From the NCBI GenBank assembly GCA_018333785.1, contig JAGXSU010000117.1:1-64000 (forward strand): 64,000 bases of DNA, read 5' to 3'. Positions 9,041 to 19,372 of the stretch are shown here, one piece after another (position 1 is the first letter of the stretch; every line of letters begins with the position of its first letter). Source of the stretch: Methylomicrobium sp. Lineage in GTDB: Bacteria; Pseudomonadota; Gammaproteobacteria; Methylococcales; Methylomonadaceae. The notes beneath the pieces were generated by a model. That model did not search any database and was not told the origin of the DNA. It saw only the letters and a list, made by a program, of their open reading frames with translations. The position numbers and the translations under genes are program-made.

Positions 9041-11047
9041 TCAGGTCAAAATATTTTTCAGATGTGCCAAATTTGCCTTGCCCCGCTCCTTGATGACCGC
9101 AGGATCCAGTTGTTTTTTGTTGGTCCATTCCAGATCATCGCCCGGCAACTCGCCTAAAAACCGACTGGGTTCGCATTCCGAAATTTCGCCGTAACGTTTG
9201 CGGTGAGTGCAATAACTAAAGGTCAGAGTTCTTTGTGCACGGGTAATGCCGACATAGGCGAGACGGCGTTCTTCTTCGATGTTGCCGGTATCGATACTGT
9301 TCTGATGCGGCAAAAGGTTTTCTTCCATGCCGATCATGAAAACGTGCGGAAACTCCAGACCTTTTGCTGCATGTAAGGTCATCAGACTGACCTGATCACC
9401 GGCTTCTTCTTCCTGATTTCTTTCCAGAATATCCATCAGCATGATTTTTGACACCACTTCGGACAGAGACTTTTCCTTGCCTCCGTCGGTACCAACGGCC
9501 AAGCGCTTAAGCCAATCAATCAATTCGACGACGTTCTGCATTTTACGTTCGGCAGATTGCGGCGTTTTGGCATTTTCCCGCAGCCAGGACTCATAGCCTA
9601 TTTGATCGATCATTTGCTCGACCACGGCGAAGGTATCGCCGCGTTCGATGCGATCGGCGGTATCGGTTACCCATTCTGTAAATTTTGTAAGCCGTTGCCG
9701 TGATTTGTCGGACAGTTTTTGCATCAACCCCAATTCCGAACAAGCGGCAAACAAGCTGATGTGCCGCTCGTTGGCGTGAGCGCCCAATTTTTCCAGTGTC
9801 GTGGGGCCCAGTTCTCGCCTGGGCGTATTGATGATGCGTAAAAAGGCGGCATCATCATCCGGATTGGAAAAGAGCCGCAGATAGCTGAGGATGTCTTTGA
9901 TCTCTGAGAATGCAAAAAATGAGGTACTGCCGCTAATAAAATAAGGCACGTTGTTTTCCCGCAGTGCACGCTCAAACAAGCGCGACTGGTGGTTGCCCCG
10001 ATATAAAATGGCATAATCCTTATAACTGCTTCCGGTTTTAAACTTGTGATGAATGATTTCCGAAACGACTTGCTTGGCCTCGGTCACTTCGTCTTTATGG
10101 CTTAATACGCGCAGCGGATCGCCGTAGCCCAACTCACTCCACAACCGTTTTTCAAAAACATGCGGATTGTTGGCAATCAGTTTATTGGCAACTTTGAGAA
10201 TGCGCCCTGCAGAGCGGTAGTTTTGTTCAAGTTTGATGACTTGCAGGCGCGGGTAATCTTTTTGCAATTGCACCAGATTTTCCGGCTGTGCACCGCGCCA
10301 GGCGTAAATGGACTGATCATCATCACCGACCACGGTAAACCGGCCCAGATTGCCGGCCAAGAGCTTGACCAGCTGATATTGCGTGATGTTGGTGTCCTGG
10401 TATTCATCGACTAGCAAATAACGAATCTTGTTCTGCCATTTTTCCAAAATGGCCGGATGCTCCTGAAACAACAGTACCGGCAACAGAATCAGGTCGTCGA
10501 AATCGACCGCATTATAGGCTTTAAGGCTGCGAATATAGTCACTGTACAAATGTGCTGCGGGGGCTTGTTCCTGAGTGGCGTATGAAAGGGCATGTTCCGG
10601 TGTGACAAAGGCATTTTTCCATTGGCCAATTTGCCAGGCATAACGATCAACATCATCGATATCGCAATCTTTGCTGCCATGATTGACCAGATTTTTCAGC
10701 AAGGTCTGTTTGTCCTGCTCATCAAACAAGGTCAGCGAGGCCTTGTAACCCAGCGTTTTATGTTCCTTTCGCAGTATATCCAGCCCCAAAGAATGAAAGG
10801 TTGACACCGTCAGACCGCGAATCTGTTTGTCATCCAGAAGCTTGGAGACACGAGTTTTCATTTCCCGTGCCGCTTTATTGGTAAAGGTGACAGCGGCAAT
10901 ATGGCGCGCAGCAGTGCCTTGTTTTACCAGATAGGCTATTTTTTCGGTGATCACGCGTGTCTTGCCGCTACCGGCACCGGCAAGCACGAGTAACGGATGC
11001 TCGACGGTTCTCACCGCTGATTGTTGTTGGGAATTAAGTTCAGCCAT
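9041..11047 (-). CDS. rep: ATP-dependent DNA helicase Rep
   Basis: UvrD/Rep superfamily 1 motifs: LNSQQQSAV..VLAGAGSGKTRVI, VDEYQDTN, GDDDQSIYAWRGA, LMTLHAAKGLEF. Confidence 0.92.
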   Translation of the reverse strand: MAELNSQQQSAVRTVEHPLLVLAGAGSGKTRVITEKIAYLVKQGTAARHIAAVTFTNKAAREMKTRVSKLLDDKQIRGLTVSTFHSLGLDILRKEHKTLGYKASLTLFDEQDKQTLLKNLVNHGSKDCDIDDVDRYAWQIGQWKNAFVTPEHALSYATQEQAPAAHLYSDYIRSLKAYNAVDFDDLILLPVLLFQEHPAILEKWQNKIRYLLVDEYQDTNITQYQLVKLLAGNLGRFTVVGDDDQSIYAWRGAQPENLVQLQKDYPRLQVIKLEQNYRSAGRILKVANKLIANNPHVFEKRLWSELGYGDPLRVLSHKDEVTEAKQVVSEIIHHKFKTGSSYKDYAILYRGNHQSRLFERALRENNVPYFISGSTSFFAFSEIKDILSYLRLFSNPDDDAAFLRIINTPRRELGPTTLEKLGAHANERHISLFAACSELGLMQKLSDKSRQRLTKFTEWVTDTADRIERGDTFAVVEQMIDQIGYESWLRENAKTPQSAERKMQNVVELIDWLKRLAVGTDGGKEKSLSEVVSKIMLMDILERNQEEEAGDQVSLMTLHAAKGLEFPHVFMIGMEENLLPHQNSIDTGNIEEERRLAYVGITRAQRTLTFSYCTHRKRYGEISECEPSRFLGELPGDDLEWTNKKQLDPAVIKERGKANLAHLKNILT

Positions 11048-11109
11048 GCTTGATTAGCGTAGTGGAATGATCTGAGTTAAAGCAGGTAATCGGGTTTTCT
11101 TTTTATAAC

Positions 11110-11314
11110 CCTTTAGCACTTCAAATTTCGGCAGTGCCTAAGGAGGCAACGGGTTGTTCGGCAAAGGCTTTGCCTACATGGATGGTTTTACGGCGTCATT
11201 TGACGGTCACCCCGGTGCCGAATATGGAGCTGGTCGGCAGCACTCATACTGCCGACATTCACGCCAAATTCATCCCGCCCCTTCTGTTTTTTCGATCGAT
11301 AGGGGGGAGTATAA
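11110..11314. repeat. Long-stem intergenic element, copy A (divergent; lacks the terminal hairpin and carries an extra GTCGGCAG/CTGCCGAC hairpin)
   Basis: Shares CTTCAAATTTCGGCAGTGCCTAAGGAGGCAACGGG and GGATGGTTTTACGGCGTC with copies B and C. Confidence 0.75.
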
Positions 11315-11318
11315 ATGT

Positions 11319-11996
11319 TTAACCCAATGCCGCTGCATCAATATAGACATCAACACCGGATTCAGGCCGAATCAGCGCAACAGGCAAAATGATGCCTTGC
11401 CGCCATTGCTGAACCGCATCCCGCTTAGCTTCTCCAGTTACCAGGAATAACAACTGCCGGGTTTGACTCAAGGTTTTGGCGCTCAACGAAACGCGTTCCG
11501 GCGGCGGTTTGGGCGAATTATAAACGGCATGCACCGTTTCATCCGGCGAGTTGACATGGCCGGGAAACAAACTGGCGGTGTGGCCGTCTTCACCCATGCC
11601 CAACAAGACCGTATCAAAACTGTCAACCCCGGCAATCACTTCCCTGTAAGCAGCAGCTGCAGGTTCAGAACCCAGTTCGGTGGGCATGGTATGGATTTGT
11701 TCTGCCGGTATCGCTACTTTGCCCAGTAGGCTGGCCTGCGCCATTTGACTGTTACGCTCGGGATGGTCAGCGGGTAAACACCGCTCATCACCGTAATAAA
11801 TATGCCAATTCGCCCAGTCTGCCCGGCTTTCTGAAAGAAGGTGATAGACCTTATCCGGCGTACTACCGCCGGCCAGTACCAGTTTAAAAACACCGCGGTC
11901 TTTAATGGCCTGTTCTGCGGCCGCAAGAATTTGTTGTGTTGCTGCCGCTGCTACTTTTTCGGCTGTTGCAAACGAATGCCAGTGAATTTTTTGCAT
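11319..11996 (-). CDS. pgl: 6-phosphogluconolactonase
   Basis: KLVLAGGSTPDKVYHLL, YYGDERCLPADHPERNS, LLGMGEDGHTASLFPG; adjacent to zwf. Confidence 0.93.
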   Translation of the reverse strand: MQKIHWHSFATAEKVAAAATQQILAAAEQAIKDRGVFKLVLAGGSTPDKVYHLLSESRADWANWHIYYGDERCLPADHPERNSQMAQASLLGKVAIPAEQIHTMPTELGSEPAAAAYREVIAGVDSFDTVLLGMGEDGHTASLFPGHVNSPDETVHAVYNSPKPPPERVSLSAKTLSQTRQLLFLVTGEAKRDAVQQWRQGIILPVALIRPESGVDVYIDAAALG

Positions 11997-12034
11997 AGTT
12001 ATCTTTCCCTCTCAGTAAGGAGGCGTCAAATGGA

Positions 12035-13519
12035 TTAATTACATTCAGGCGTTAAAGAGCAGCGCCAGTATTGGTCTTCTTTTTCAAATAATCGACGGCT
12101 CTCGGCCGGGCCCCACGAACCTGCCGGATAAGTAGCGATGTAGTCGCGCTCAACTGCCCAGGTTTGCAGAATCGGTTCGACGATACGCCAGGCATATTCG
12201 ACTTCATCAAAGCGTAAAAATAACGACCGGTCACCGACCATCACATCCAGCAACAAATCGACATAAGCATCTACCGGCTTTTCATGCGAGTTACGGAAAC
12301 TGGCATCCAAGCTACTGGTCCGTGTTCGCATTTCCAGTCCGGGTTCTTTTACGGTCATTTCAATCCGTATGCATTCCTCGGGCTGTATACCCAACAAGAC
12401 CCAATTCGGATTCATGGTCTTGATTGTGGTATCCCGAAAAAAATTCAGCGGCGGATGCCGGAAACATATGGCGATGGTTGATTGTCCCTTGGCCAGACGT
12501 TTGCCGGTACGCAGGTAAAAAGGTACGCCGCGCCAGCGCCAGTTATCAATGTATAACTTCATCGCCGCATAGGTTTCGGTGATGCTGTTTTGCGGAATAT
12601 TTTCCTCTTCCAGATAACCGTTCACTTTTTCACCTTCAATCGTGCCTTTGCTGTATTGCCCTCTGAACGCATGAGCATGAACAGCCGATTTGGGGATAGG
12701 CCGGATTGATTTCAGCACTTTGACTTTTTCATCACGCAGCGCTTCCGCCTCCATGGTCGCAGGTGGCTCCATGGCTACCAGCGTCATCAACTGAATCAAA
12801 TGGCTCTGCAGCATATCGCGCATCGCTCCCGCCGCGTCATAATAGCCGCCGCGCGATTCAATCCCAAATTCCTCGGAATGGGTAATCTGGATATGGTCGA
12901 TATAGTTCCGGTTCCACAAGGGCTCCAGCATGACGTTCGCAAAGCGGAATACCAGCACGTTTTGAACCATGCCTTTACCCAGATAATGATCGATACGGTA
13001 AATCTGTTCTTCTGACAGATAGCGGCTGATGCGTCTTTGCAATGACTGCGCGCTTTCCAGATCATAACCGAAGGGTTTTTCAATGATAACCCGGCGCCAG
13101 CCGTATTCCTCATCCAGCATGTTGACCAGACTGAGCTGTTCAATGACATTGCCAAAGTCACCCGGGCTGATCGCCAGGTAAAACGCCATGTTTTTTTGAA
13201 ACTGGGGTTCATTCAGTAATTCGGCCAATTGCGCGTAACACACCGCATCATCAATATCACCGCGATGATAAAACAGACGCTCACTGAAACGCGCAAACTG
13301 AGCCTCATCCAGCGTGTCCCAGGCTTTATCCTCAATCATATCCCTGACTTCGCTCAACCATTTTGCCCTGTCCCAGGGACGGCGGCCAATGGCTACGATA
13401 CGGGTGCCTTCGGGCAATTTATTTTCCATCTCCAGATGATAAAGCGCAGGCATGAGCTTGACGCGAGACAAATTGCCGGTCGCGCCAAAAATGACATAAG
13501 TACAGGGGTCAGCAGTCAT
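12035..13519 (-). CDS. zwf: Glucose-6-phosphate 1-dehydrogenase
   Basis: VIFGATGNLSRVKLMPALY, RIDHYLGKGMVQN, EKPFGYD. Confidence 0.95.
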   Translation of the reverse strand: MTADPCTYVIFGATGNLSRVKLMPALYHLEMENKLPEGTRIVAIGRRPWDRAKWLSEVRDMIEDKAWDTLDEAQFARFSERLFYHRGDIDDAVCYAQLAELLNEPQFQKNMAFYLAISPGDFGNVIEQLSLVNMLDEEYGWRRVIIEKPFGYDLESAQSLQRRISRYLSEEQIYRIDHYLGKGMVQNVLVFRFANVMLEPLWNRNYIDHIQITHSEEFGIESRGGYYDAAGAMRDMLQSHLIQLMTLVAMEPPATMEAEALRDEKVKVLKSIRPIPKSAVHAHAFRGQYSKGTIEGEKVNGYLEEENIPQNSITETYAAMKLYIDNWRWRGVPFYLRTGKRLAKGQSTIAICFRHPPLNFFRDTTIKTMNPNWVLLGIQPEECIRIEMTVKEPGLEMRTRTSSLDASFRNSHEKPVDAYVDLLLDVMVGDRSLFLRFDEVEYAWRIVEPILQTWAVERDYIATYPAGSWGPAESRRLFEKEDQYWRCSLTPECN

Positions 13520-13554
13520 ATAAGAGAATCGAATAGGAAGTAATCGTCAGGGCA

Positions 13555-15000
13555 TTACACCGTGTAAGTGGTAGAAGCGGTTTTACCTCCGTGACCTGTC
13601 CAATCGGTATGGAAGAACTGACCTCTGGGTTGGTCCGTCCGCTCGTAAGTATGCGCACCGAAATAGTCACGTTGCGCCTGTAGCAGATTTGCCGGTAAAC
13701 GGCCCGTACGGTAACCGTCGTAATAAGCCAAAGCACTGGAAAATGCAGGTGTAGGAATACCCAGTTCAATACCGGCAATGACCGCTTTGCGCCAGCCGCT
13801 ATCGGTTTGCTGCATGGCTTTGACAAAAAAGTCAGCCAGCAGCAGATTTTCCAATTGCGGGTTTTCAGTATAAGCGGCTTTGATATCGTTCAGGAAAGCG
13901 CTGCGGATAATACAACCGCCGCGCCACATCAAAGCGATTTCGCCATAATTCAAGGACCATTGATATTCGGCCGCTGCCTCCCGCATCAGGCGGAAACCTT
14001 GCGCGTAGGAAATTATCTTGGACGCATAGAGCGCATCACGGATCGCATCGATCATGGCTTGTTTATCGCCGGTGTAGCTTTTGACCGGTTTCGGCAAACG
14101 CTTTGACGCGCGGACACGTTCATCTTTCATGGCGGACAGGCAGCGTGCAAACACCGATTCACCTATAAGCGTCAAAGGTATGCCCAGATCCAGTGCATTG
14201 ATGCCGGTCCATTTGCCGGTGCCTTTTTGGCCGGCCGTATCCAGAATTTTTTCCAGCAAAGGTGCGCCGTCGGTATCTTTATAGGCCATGATGTTCGACG
14301 TTATTTCAATTAGATAGGAACTGAGTTCGCCCTGATTCCATTGCGCAAAAATAGCGGCGCATTCATCGGCTGATAAGCCCAAACCTTCGGAGAGCAGTTG
14401 GTAAGCTTCGCAGATAAGCTGCATGTCGCCGTACTCGATGCCGTTATGGACCATTTTGACATAGTGCCCGGCGCCGTTATTGCCCACCCATTGGCAGCAA
14501 GGCTGATCATCGACTTGTGCGCTGATAGACTGAAAAATGGCTCTGACGCGCTCCCAGGCATCCGGATTGCCGCCGGGCATGATGGAAGGTCCGTTCCGTG
14601 CACCCTCTTCCCCGCCGGATACACCCGTACCGATATACAGAATATTTTTTTCTTTAAGTGCTTTGGTACGGCGATTGGTATCGGTAAATAACGAATTGCC
14701 GCCGTCAATGATGATATCGCCTGCGGTCATTAAAGGTACCAACTGCTCGATGTACTGATCGACAACCTCACCGGCCTTGACCATCAGCATGACAACTCTG
14801 GGTAATTCAAGGCTGCTTAATAATTCGTCTAAAGAGTACGCGCCAATAATGCCCTTGTCTTTTGCCGGACCATTTAGAAAATCCTCGGTTTTATCGGGAC
14901 TTCGGTTATGAACTGCTACTTTAAAGCCGTGATCGCTCATGTTTAGTACCAGATTTTGCCCCATGACGGCCAAGCCGATTAAACCGATATTCGCTTTCAT
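13555..15000 (-). CDS. gnd: 6-phosphogluconate dehydrogenase (decarboxylating)
   Basis: MKANIGLIGLAVMGQNLVLNM, IDGGNSLFTDTNRR, GTGVSGGEEGARNGPSIMPGG; start set at MKAN rather than the ORF-track extension. Confidence 0.94.
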   Translation of the reverse strand: MKANIGLIGLAVMGQNLVLNMSDHGFKVAVHNRSPDKTEDFLNGPAKDKGIIGAYSLDELLSSLELPRVVMLMVKAGEVVDQYIEQLVPLMTAGDIIIDGGNSLFTDTNRRTKALKEKNILYIGTGVSGGEEGARNGPSIMPGGNPDAWERVRAIFQSISAQVDDQPCCQWVGNNGAGHYVKMVHNGIEYGDMQLICEAYQLLSEGLGLSADECAAIFAQWNQGELSSYLIEITSNIMAYKDTDGAPLLEKILDTAGQKGTGKWTGINALDLGIPLTLIGESVFARCLSAMKDERVRASKRLPKPVKSYTGDKQAMIDAIRDALYASKIISYAQGFRLMREAAAEYQWSLNYGEIALMWRGGCIIRSAFLNDIKAAYTENPQLENLLLADFFVKAMQQTDSGWRKAVIAGIELGIPTPAFSSALAYYDGYRTGRLPANLLQAQRDYFGAHTYERTDQPRGQFFHTDWTGHGGKTASTTYTV

Positions 15001-15104
15001 TTTGTATATCAACTCTTTTGTGAAAATTGTCACAAATATACCATGCCAGACCCGGTTTGACTCATTACAAATCATTGCCCCGCTTAATAAGTTAAGCTTA
15101 TTTT

Positions 15105-15165
15105 GTAGGAGCGGGTCATACCCGCGATTGAACCTTATTCGTTCGCGGGCATGGCCCGCTCCTAC
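15105..15165. repeat. REP-like palindrome
   Basis: GTAGGAGCGGGTCATACCCGCGA ... TCGCGGGCATGGCCCGCTCCTAC inverted repeat upstream of gnd. Confidence 0.85.
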
Positions 15166-15592
15166 GTTAGTAGGCCTAATTGAGTCATTGCGATGGCCTT
15201 TACTCAGCGGCATGGCCCCGCACGCTAGGGAATTCCTGCATTTTTTCTCTCAGAAATAAGTAGCCTGTAGTTTATGTCCGGCCTTACAAAAATACGTAGC
15301 CCTGCCGGTTATCTGAAAAACCGAAGACGCATAAAATAATCCTGTTTAATCAATTATCTACATCGCCAATTCAATGCGGGCACGTCGTTACAAAAAATGT
15401 CTCTATACATTCATACGTCTTCAATTTATAGTTTCCTCTAAAGATAGGCCTCGAAATAAAGTCCCGATTATTGAATGCTCTTGTCAGGCGGGTTATTCGC
15501 TGCCGCATCCCAGAAAAAACGTCTAATATAGTATGCAGCAGCTGCAGAACAACCAATTTCCAAATCAAGTCTTAACTTTTTAAGAGTCCTCA

Positions 15593-16549
15593 ATGATCGA
15601 TTCAACAATCATCGAACAAGCCGTTAATGATTCACGCGACGGCATCAGTATTGCCGATATGAGGCAAGATGATTTTCCACTGATCTTCGTGAATGCGGCA
15701 TTTGAACGGCTAACCGGTTATACGGCTGATGACTCACTGGGAATTAACTGCCGCTTTCTGTGCGGTAACGACCGTAACCAGCCGGAACTGGCATTGATAA
15801 GAGGCGCCTTGCTAAACGGTGAATTTTGTCTGGTAACGCTGCGTAATTATCGAAAAGACGGCTCGATGTTCTGGAATGAATTAAGCCTTTCTCCAGTGCA
15901 TGACAAAACCGGCACACTGACTCATTTTATAGGCATGCAGCGCGATGTCAGCTCACGCATCTTGTTAATACACCGGTTAAGACAACAAAAAGAAGAGTTG
16001 CAGTCAGATAACGAACACCTGCGCATTTTGAATAACCTGGACCCGCTAACGGGTATTTTCAACCGCCGCTATTTTGACAATCAACACAAAATCCAATGGA
16101 ATATTGCGTTGCGTAGTCATTTGTCGCTTTCGCTTTTCATCGTCGACATCGATTATTTCAAACAATACAACGATTTTTATGGTCATCTGAATGGCGATGA
16201 ATGTATACGGACAGTCGCCAAAACTTTGGGAAGCTGCCTAAGGCGGGCTTCCGATTTTGTGGCGCGTTACGGCGGGGAAGAGTTTGTGATTTTGGTCTGT
16301 AATATTACCGAACTTCAATCCGATGTTTTTGCCGAGCAACTGCGGCTTAGGATTGAATCGTTAAACATTACGCATGCGAAATCACCTATCTCCGGCGGTA
16401 TAACAGTCAGCATAGGTTACTGTACCTTTACGCCCCAATTAGGCATGAGTTCCAGAGAATTTGTCGCCGCTGCCGATGAAGCTTTATACACTGCAAAAAG
16501 CTCTGGCCGCAATTGTGTTATCAGTCGCCGCTGCGAAACTCACTCCTGA
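15593..16549 (+). CDS. PAS (LOV-like) sensor diguanylate cyclase
   Basis: LOV-type GINCRFLCGNDRNQPELALIR with cysteine in NCRFL; GGDEF-type active site ARYGGEEFVIL. Confidence 0.9.
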   Translation: MIDSTIIEQAVNDSRDGISIADMRQDDFPLIFVNAAFERLTGYTADDSLGINCRFLCGNDRNQPELALIRGALLNGEFCLVTLRNYRKDGSMFWNELSLSPVHDKTGTLTHFIGMQRDVSSRILLIHRLRQQKEELQSDNEHLRILNNLDPLTGIFNRRYFDNQHKIQWNIALRSHLSLSLFIVDIDYFKQYNDFYGHLNGDECIRTVAKTLGSCLRRASDFVARYGGEEFVILVCNITELQSDVFAEQLRLRIESLNITHAKSPISGGITVSIGYCTFTPQLGMSSREFVAAADEALYTAKSSGRNCVISRRCETHS

Positions 16550-16701
16550 GCCACTATCAACTGCCCGTCAATTTTTTATTCCAGGAATACCGGCTTTGCA
16601 AAATCCATGATCCGCTGGTATAGATAGACACCCAGGCCGCACACTCTTGTCTCGATTTTAAATCTGCGCCGGCTTCCCCCTTTTAACCACTGAGAAGTTT
16701 T

Positions 16702-17247
16702 ATGGCTATAAAAACCTGTTTTTTCCTATTGAGCCTGCTCATTTCAGGTTGTGTGGGTGTTCCTGAAGGCATCAGAGTTGTTGACGGTTTTAACGTACAG
16801 CGTTATCTGGGCAAATGGTATGAAATTGCCCGTCTGGATCATCGTTTCGAACGGGGACTGACCCATATTTCAGCCGAATACAGCTTAAGAGACGATGGCG
16901 GTTTAAAAGTGATTAACAGCGGTTACAATACCGAAAAAGGTCGCCGGGATAGTGCTGAGGGACGCGCATATTTTACCGGCTCGCCGCAGCAAGGCAGTTT
17001 GAAGGTCTCTTTTTTCGGCCCCTTTTACGGCGGCTACAACATCATTGAACTGGATAAGGACAATTACAGTTACGCGATGATTGCGGGACCGGATCGGGAT
17101 TATTTGTGGATTCTGGCCAGACAACCTGAACTGGACAAAACGATTGTCGACAGACTGGTCGCCAAAGCCAAATCGCTGGGTTTTGCAACAGATCAGCTGA
17201 TCTATGTTGAACATCAACCCGTGCATAATCAAACCAATACTGAATAA
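16702..17247 (+). CDS. blc: Outer-membrane lipoprotein lipocalin (Blc-like)
   Basis: Lipobox LISGC; RYLGKWYEIARLDHRFERGL lipocalin signature. Confidence 0.92.
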   Translation: MAIKTCFFLLSLLISGCVGVPEGIRVVDGFNVQRYLGKWYEIARLDHRFERGLTHISAEYSLRDDGGLKVINSGYNTEKGRRDSAEGRAYFTGSPQQGSLKVSFFGPFYGGYNIIELDKDNYSYAMIAGPDRDYLWILARQPELDKTIVDRLVAKAKSLGFATDQLIYVEHQPVHNQTNTE

Positions 17248-17249
17248 CC

Positions 17250-17714
17250 ATGAAAATTTATCAGTTTTATCGCAGGCAAGCGCTTGATATGAAGCTGGAT
17301 GAGGCTTGGGACTTTTTTACCTCGCCTTACAACTTAAACCAGATAACCCCTGATTTTTTTCACGTCAGCATTACCTCCAAAGTGCCTGAACGCATCTACA
17401 GTGGCTTGATGATCAGCTATAAAATGATTGCCGTATTTGGCCTGCCCATGGACTGGCTTTCCGAAGTCAGCCATTGCGATGAATACAAACGCTTTGTCTA
17501 TGAACAGCGCGTAGGCCCGTTTAAATTTCTAAGCCACGAAGTGGCTTTAACCCCTTCAGACAAAGGTGTCATCATGGAAGACATTATCTTCTATGTGATG
17601 CCGTTTGGCTGGTTCGGGCGGCTCGTTCATCGCCTGTTGATAGCCCGGAAACTGAACCAGATATTCGATACCCGACGGGATTATCTGCATGCCCGCTGGG
17701 GTTCACCGCAATAA
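17250..17714 (+). CDS. SRPBCC-family (ligand-binding/cyclase-like) protein
   Basis: DEAWDFFTSPYNLNQITPDFFHVSI; conserved neighbour of lipocalin. Confidence 0.8.
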   Translation: MKIYQFYRRQALDMKLDEAWDFFTSPYNLNQITPDFFHVSITSKVPERIYSGLMISYKMIAVFGLPMDWLSEVSHCDEYKRFVYEQRVGPFKFLSHEVALTPSDKGVIMEDIIFYVMPFGWFGRLVHRLLIARKLNQIFDTRRDYLHARWGSPQ

Positions 17715-17733
17715 CGCTAAATTTTTACTCACT

Positions 17734-18213
17734 ATGAACAAAACCACATTAATCGCTTTCTTAGTCATCGCTTTTGGATTGGAGGCAGTCTTATTTATGT
17801 CACGCATATCTCAAGCAGAATCACAGGCAACACTTGTCAGCGGTCCATTACAGGATTGCCCGGGCTCTCCCAATTGTGTCAGCACCGAAAACGGTCAGGT
17901 CGCGCCCATTTCGATTGGCAATCAAGATCCACAAAAAGCCTGGGCACTTTTGCAGCAAGTCATCAAAGCTGAAGGGGGTAAGTTGGGTAAAATATTGCCT
18001 GATTATTTATCGGCGACATTTCAAACACCTCTGCTGAAGTTCACCGACGATGTCGAAGCGCGGCTGGATGGAACCAACAAGCTGATTCATCTGCGTTCCG
18101 CATCACGGGTCGGTTATTACGATTTCGGCGCAAATCTTAAAAGAGTACTCGCCATCAAGGAGCACATAGAACGCAGCCTGGCTCAACCCGACCTGAAAAA
18201 CCGGCATGAATAG
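17734..18213 (+). CDS. DUF1499 family protein
   Basis: CPGSPNCVSTENGQ motif; start placed at MNKTTLIAF. Confidence 0.8.
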   Translation: MNKTTLIAFLVIAFGLEAVLFMSRISQAESQATLVSGPLQDCPGSPNCVSTENGQVAPISIGNQDPQKAWALLQQVIKAEGGKLGKILPDYLSATFQTPLLKFTDDVEARLDGTNKLIHLRSASRVGYYDFGANLKRVLAIKEHIERSLAQPDLKNRHE

Positions 18214-19159
18214 TCATCCTCGAAAAATTCCGGTAGGTATCAGCAGTTGTTTGCTGGGGGAAACCGTTCGTTATGACGGCGGCCACAAAAGCAACGACTA
18301 TGTGCGTAAAACGCTGGGAGAATACTTCCAGTTCGTGCCGTTTTGTCCCGAAGTTGAAAGCGGCATGGGTACACCCAGACCCCCGATTCAGTTGAGACAT
18401 ACCGATCAAGGCATTCGTTGTGTTGTAGTCAAAGATCATTCTGTTGACGTTACTGACCGCTTAAACAGCTGCGCTGAAAAACAACACGATTGGCTGGCAG
18501 GTTTGTGCGGCTACATATTAAAAAAAGACTCACCCAGCTGCGGAATGGAACGGGTCAAAATCTACAGAAATGATTTTGCAGACCGTAACGGCACCGGGTT
18601 ATTTGCCCAACACCTGAAAACTCATTTTCCGCTGTTGCCTATGGAAGAAGAAGGCCGTCTTGGTGATCCCAGACTGAGGGAGAATTTTATTCAGCGCGTG
18701 TATGTGATGTATCGCTGGAAACAGTTGAACGAAGCATCCGCCACTCCAAGAGCGCTTACCGAATTTCATGCCCGCCATAAATTGATAGCGATGAGTCACG
18801 ATCAAAACAGTGCCCGCGAACTAGGCCGGTTGGCGGCCAGCGCGGATAAAAAAAATATTCACCAGATCCTGCGCGAATACGGCGCTCAATTGATGCTCTG
18901 CCTGAAAAAAACGGCAACGCCGGGCAACCATGTGAATGTGCTTCAGCATATCCAGGGTTATTTAAAAAAATCCCTGGAAAGCGATGATAAAGCCGAATTG
19001 TGCGAAACGATTGAACGCTACCGCCTGGGCCAACTGCCGCTGATTGTGCCCATCACTTTGCTCAGGCATCATTTTCGAAGACAACCCGACCCTTTTATCG
19101 AGCAGTCTTACTACATGACACCCTACCCCCAAGAGTTGACCGTACTCAATGAAATTTGA
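18206..19159 (+). CDS. DUF523 and DUF1722 domain protein (YbgA-like)
   Basis: IPVGISSCLLGETVRYDGGHK (DUF523); C-terminal LTEFHARHKLIAMSHDQNSARELGRL (DUF1722). Confidence 0.9.
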   Translation: MNSHPRKIPVGISSCLLGETVRYDGGHKSNDYVRKTLGEYFQFVPFCPEVESGMGTPRPPIQLRHTDQGIRCVVVKDHSVDVTDRLNSCAEKQHDWLAGLCGYILKKDSPSCGMERVKIYRNDFADRNGTGLFAQHLKTHFPLLPMEEEGRLGDPRLRENFIQRVYVMYRWKQLNEASATPRALTEFHARHKLIAMSHDQNSARELGRLAASADKKNIHQILREYGAQLMLCLKKTATPGNHVNVLQHIQGYLKKSLESDDKAELCETIERYRLGQLPLIVPITLLRHHFRRQPDPFIEQSYYMTPYPQELTVLNEI

Positions 19160-19183
19160 ATCCAAAAACGGCTGCTGGAAAGA

Positions 19184-19344
19184 GTACCTTTCTCACTTCA
19201 AATTTCGGCAGTTCCTAAGGAAGCAACGGGTTGTTCGGCAAAGGTTATCCCAGCAGGGATGCGGGCATAGAGCCTACAGGGATGGTTTTACGGCGTCCTT
19301 TGACGGGCAACCCGGTGCCGAATTTCGATCTGTAATAGGTATAT
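19184..19344. repeat. Long-stem intergenic element, copy B
   Basis: TACCTTTCTCACTTCAAATTTCGGCA ... GGATGGTTTTACGGCGTCCTTTGACGGG ... GCCGAATTTCGATCTGTAATAGGTATA. Confidence 0.85.
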
Positions 19345-19372
19345 TTCAGACGGTCTACTCGGGCAATCTTTA

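Noticed and set aside
15001-15213. N-terminal extension of the gnd ORF
   Set aside because: Extension reads through the REP-like palindrome; conserved Gnd start is MKANIGLIGLAVMGQN
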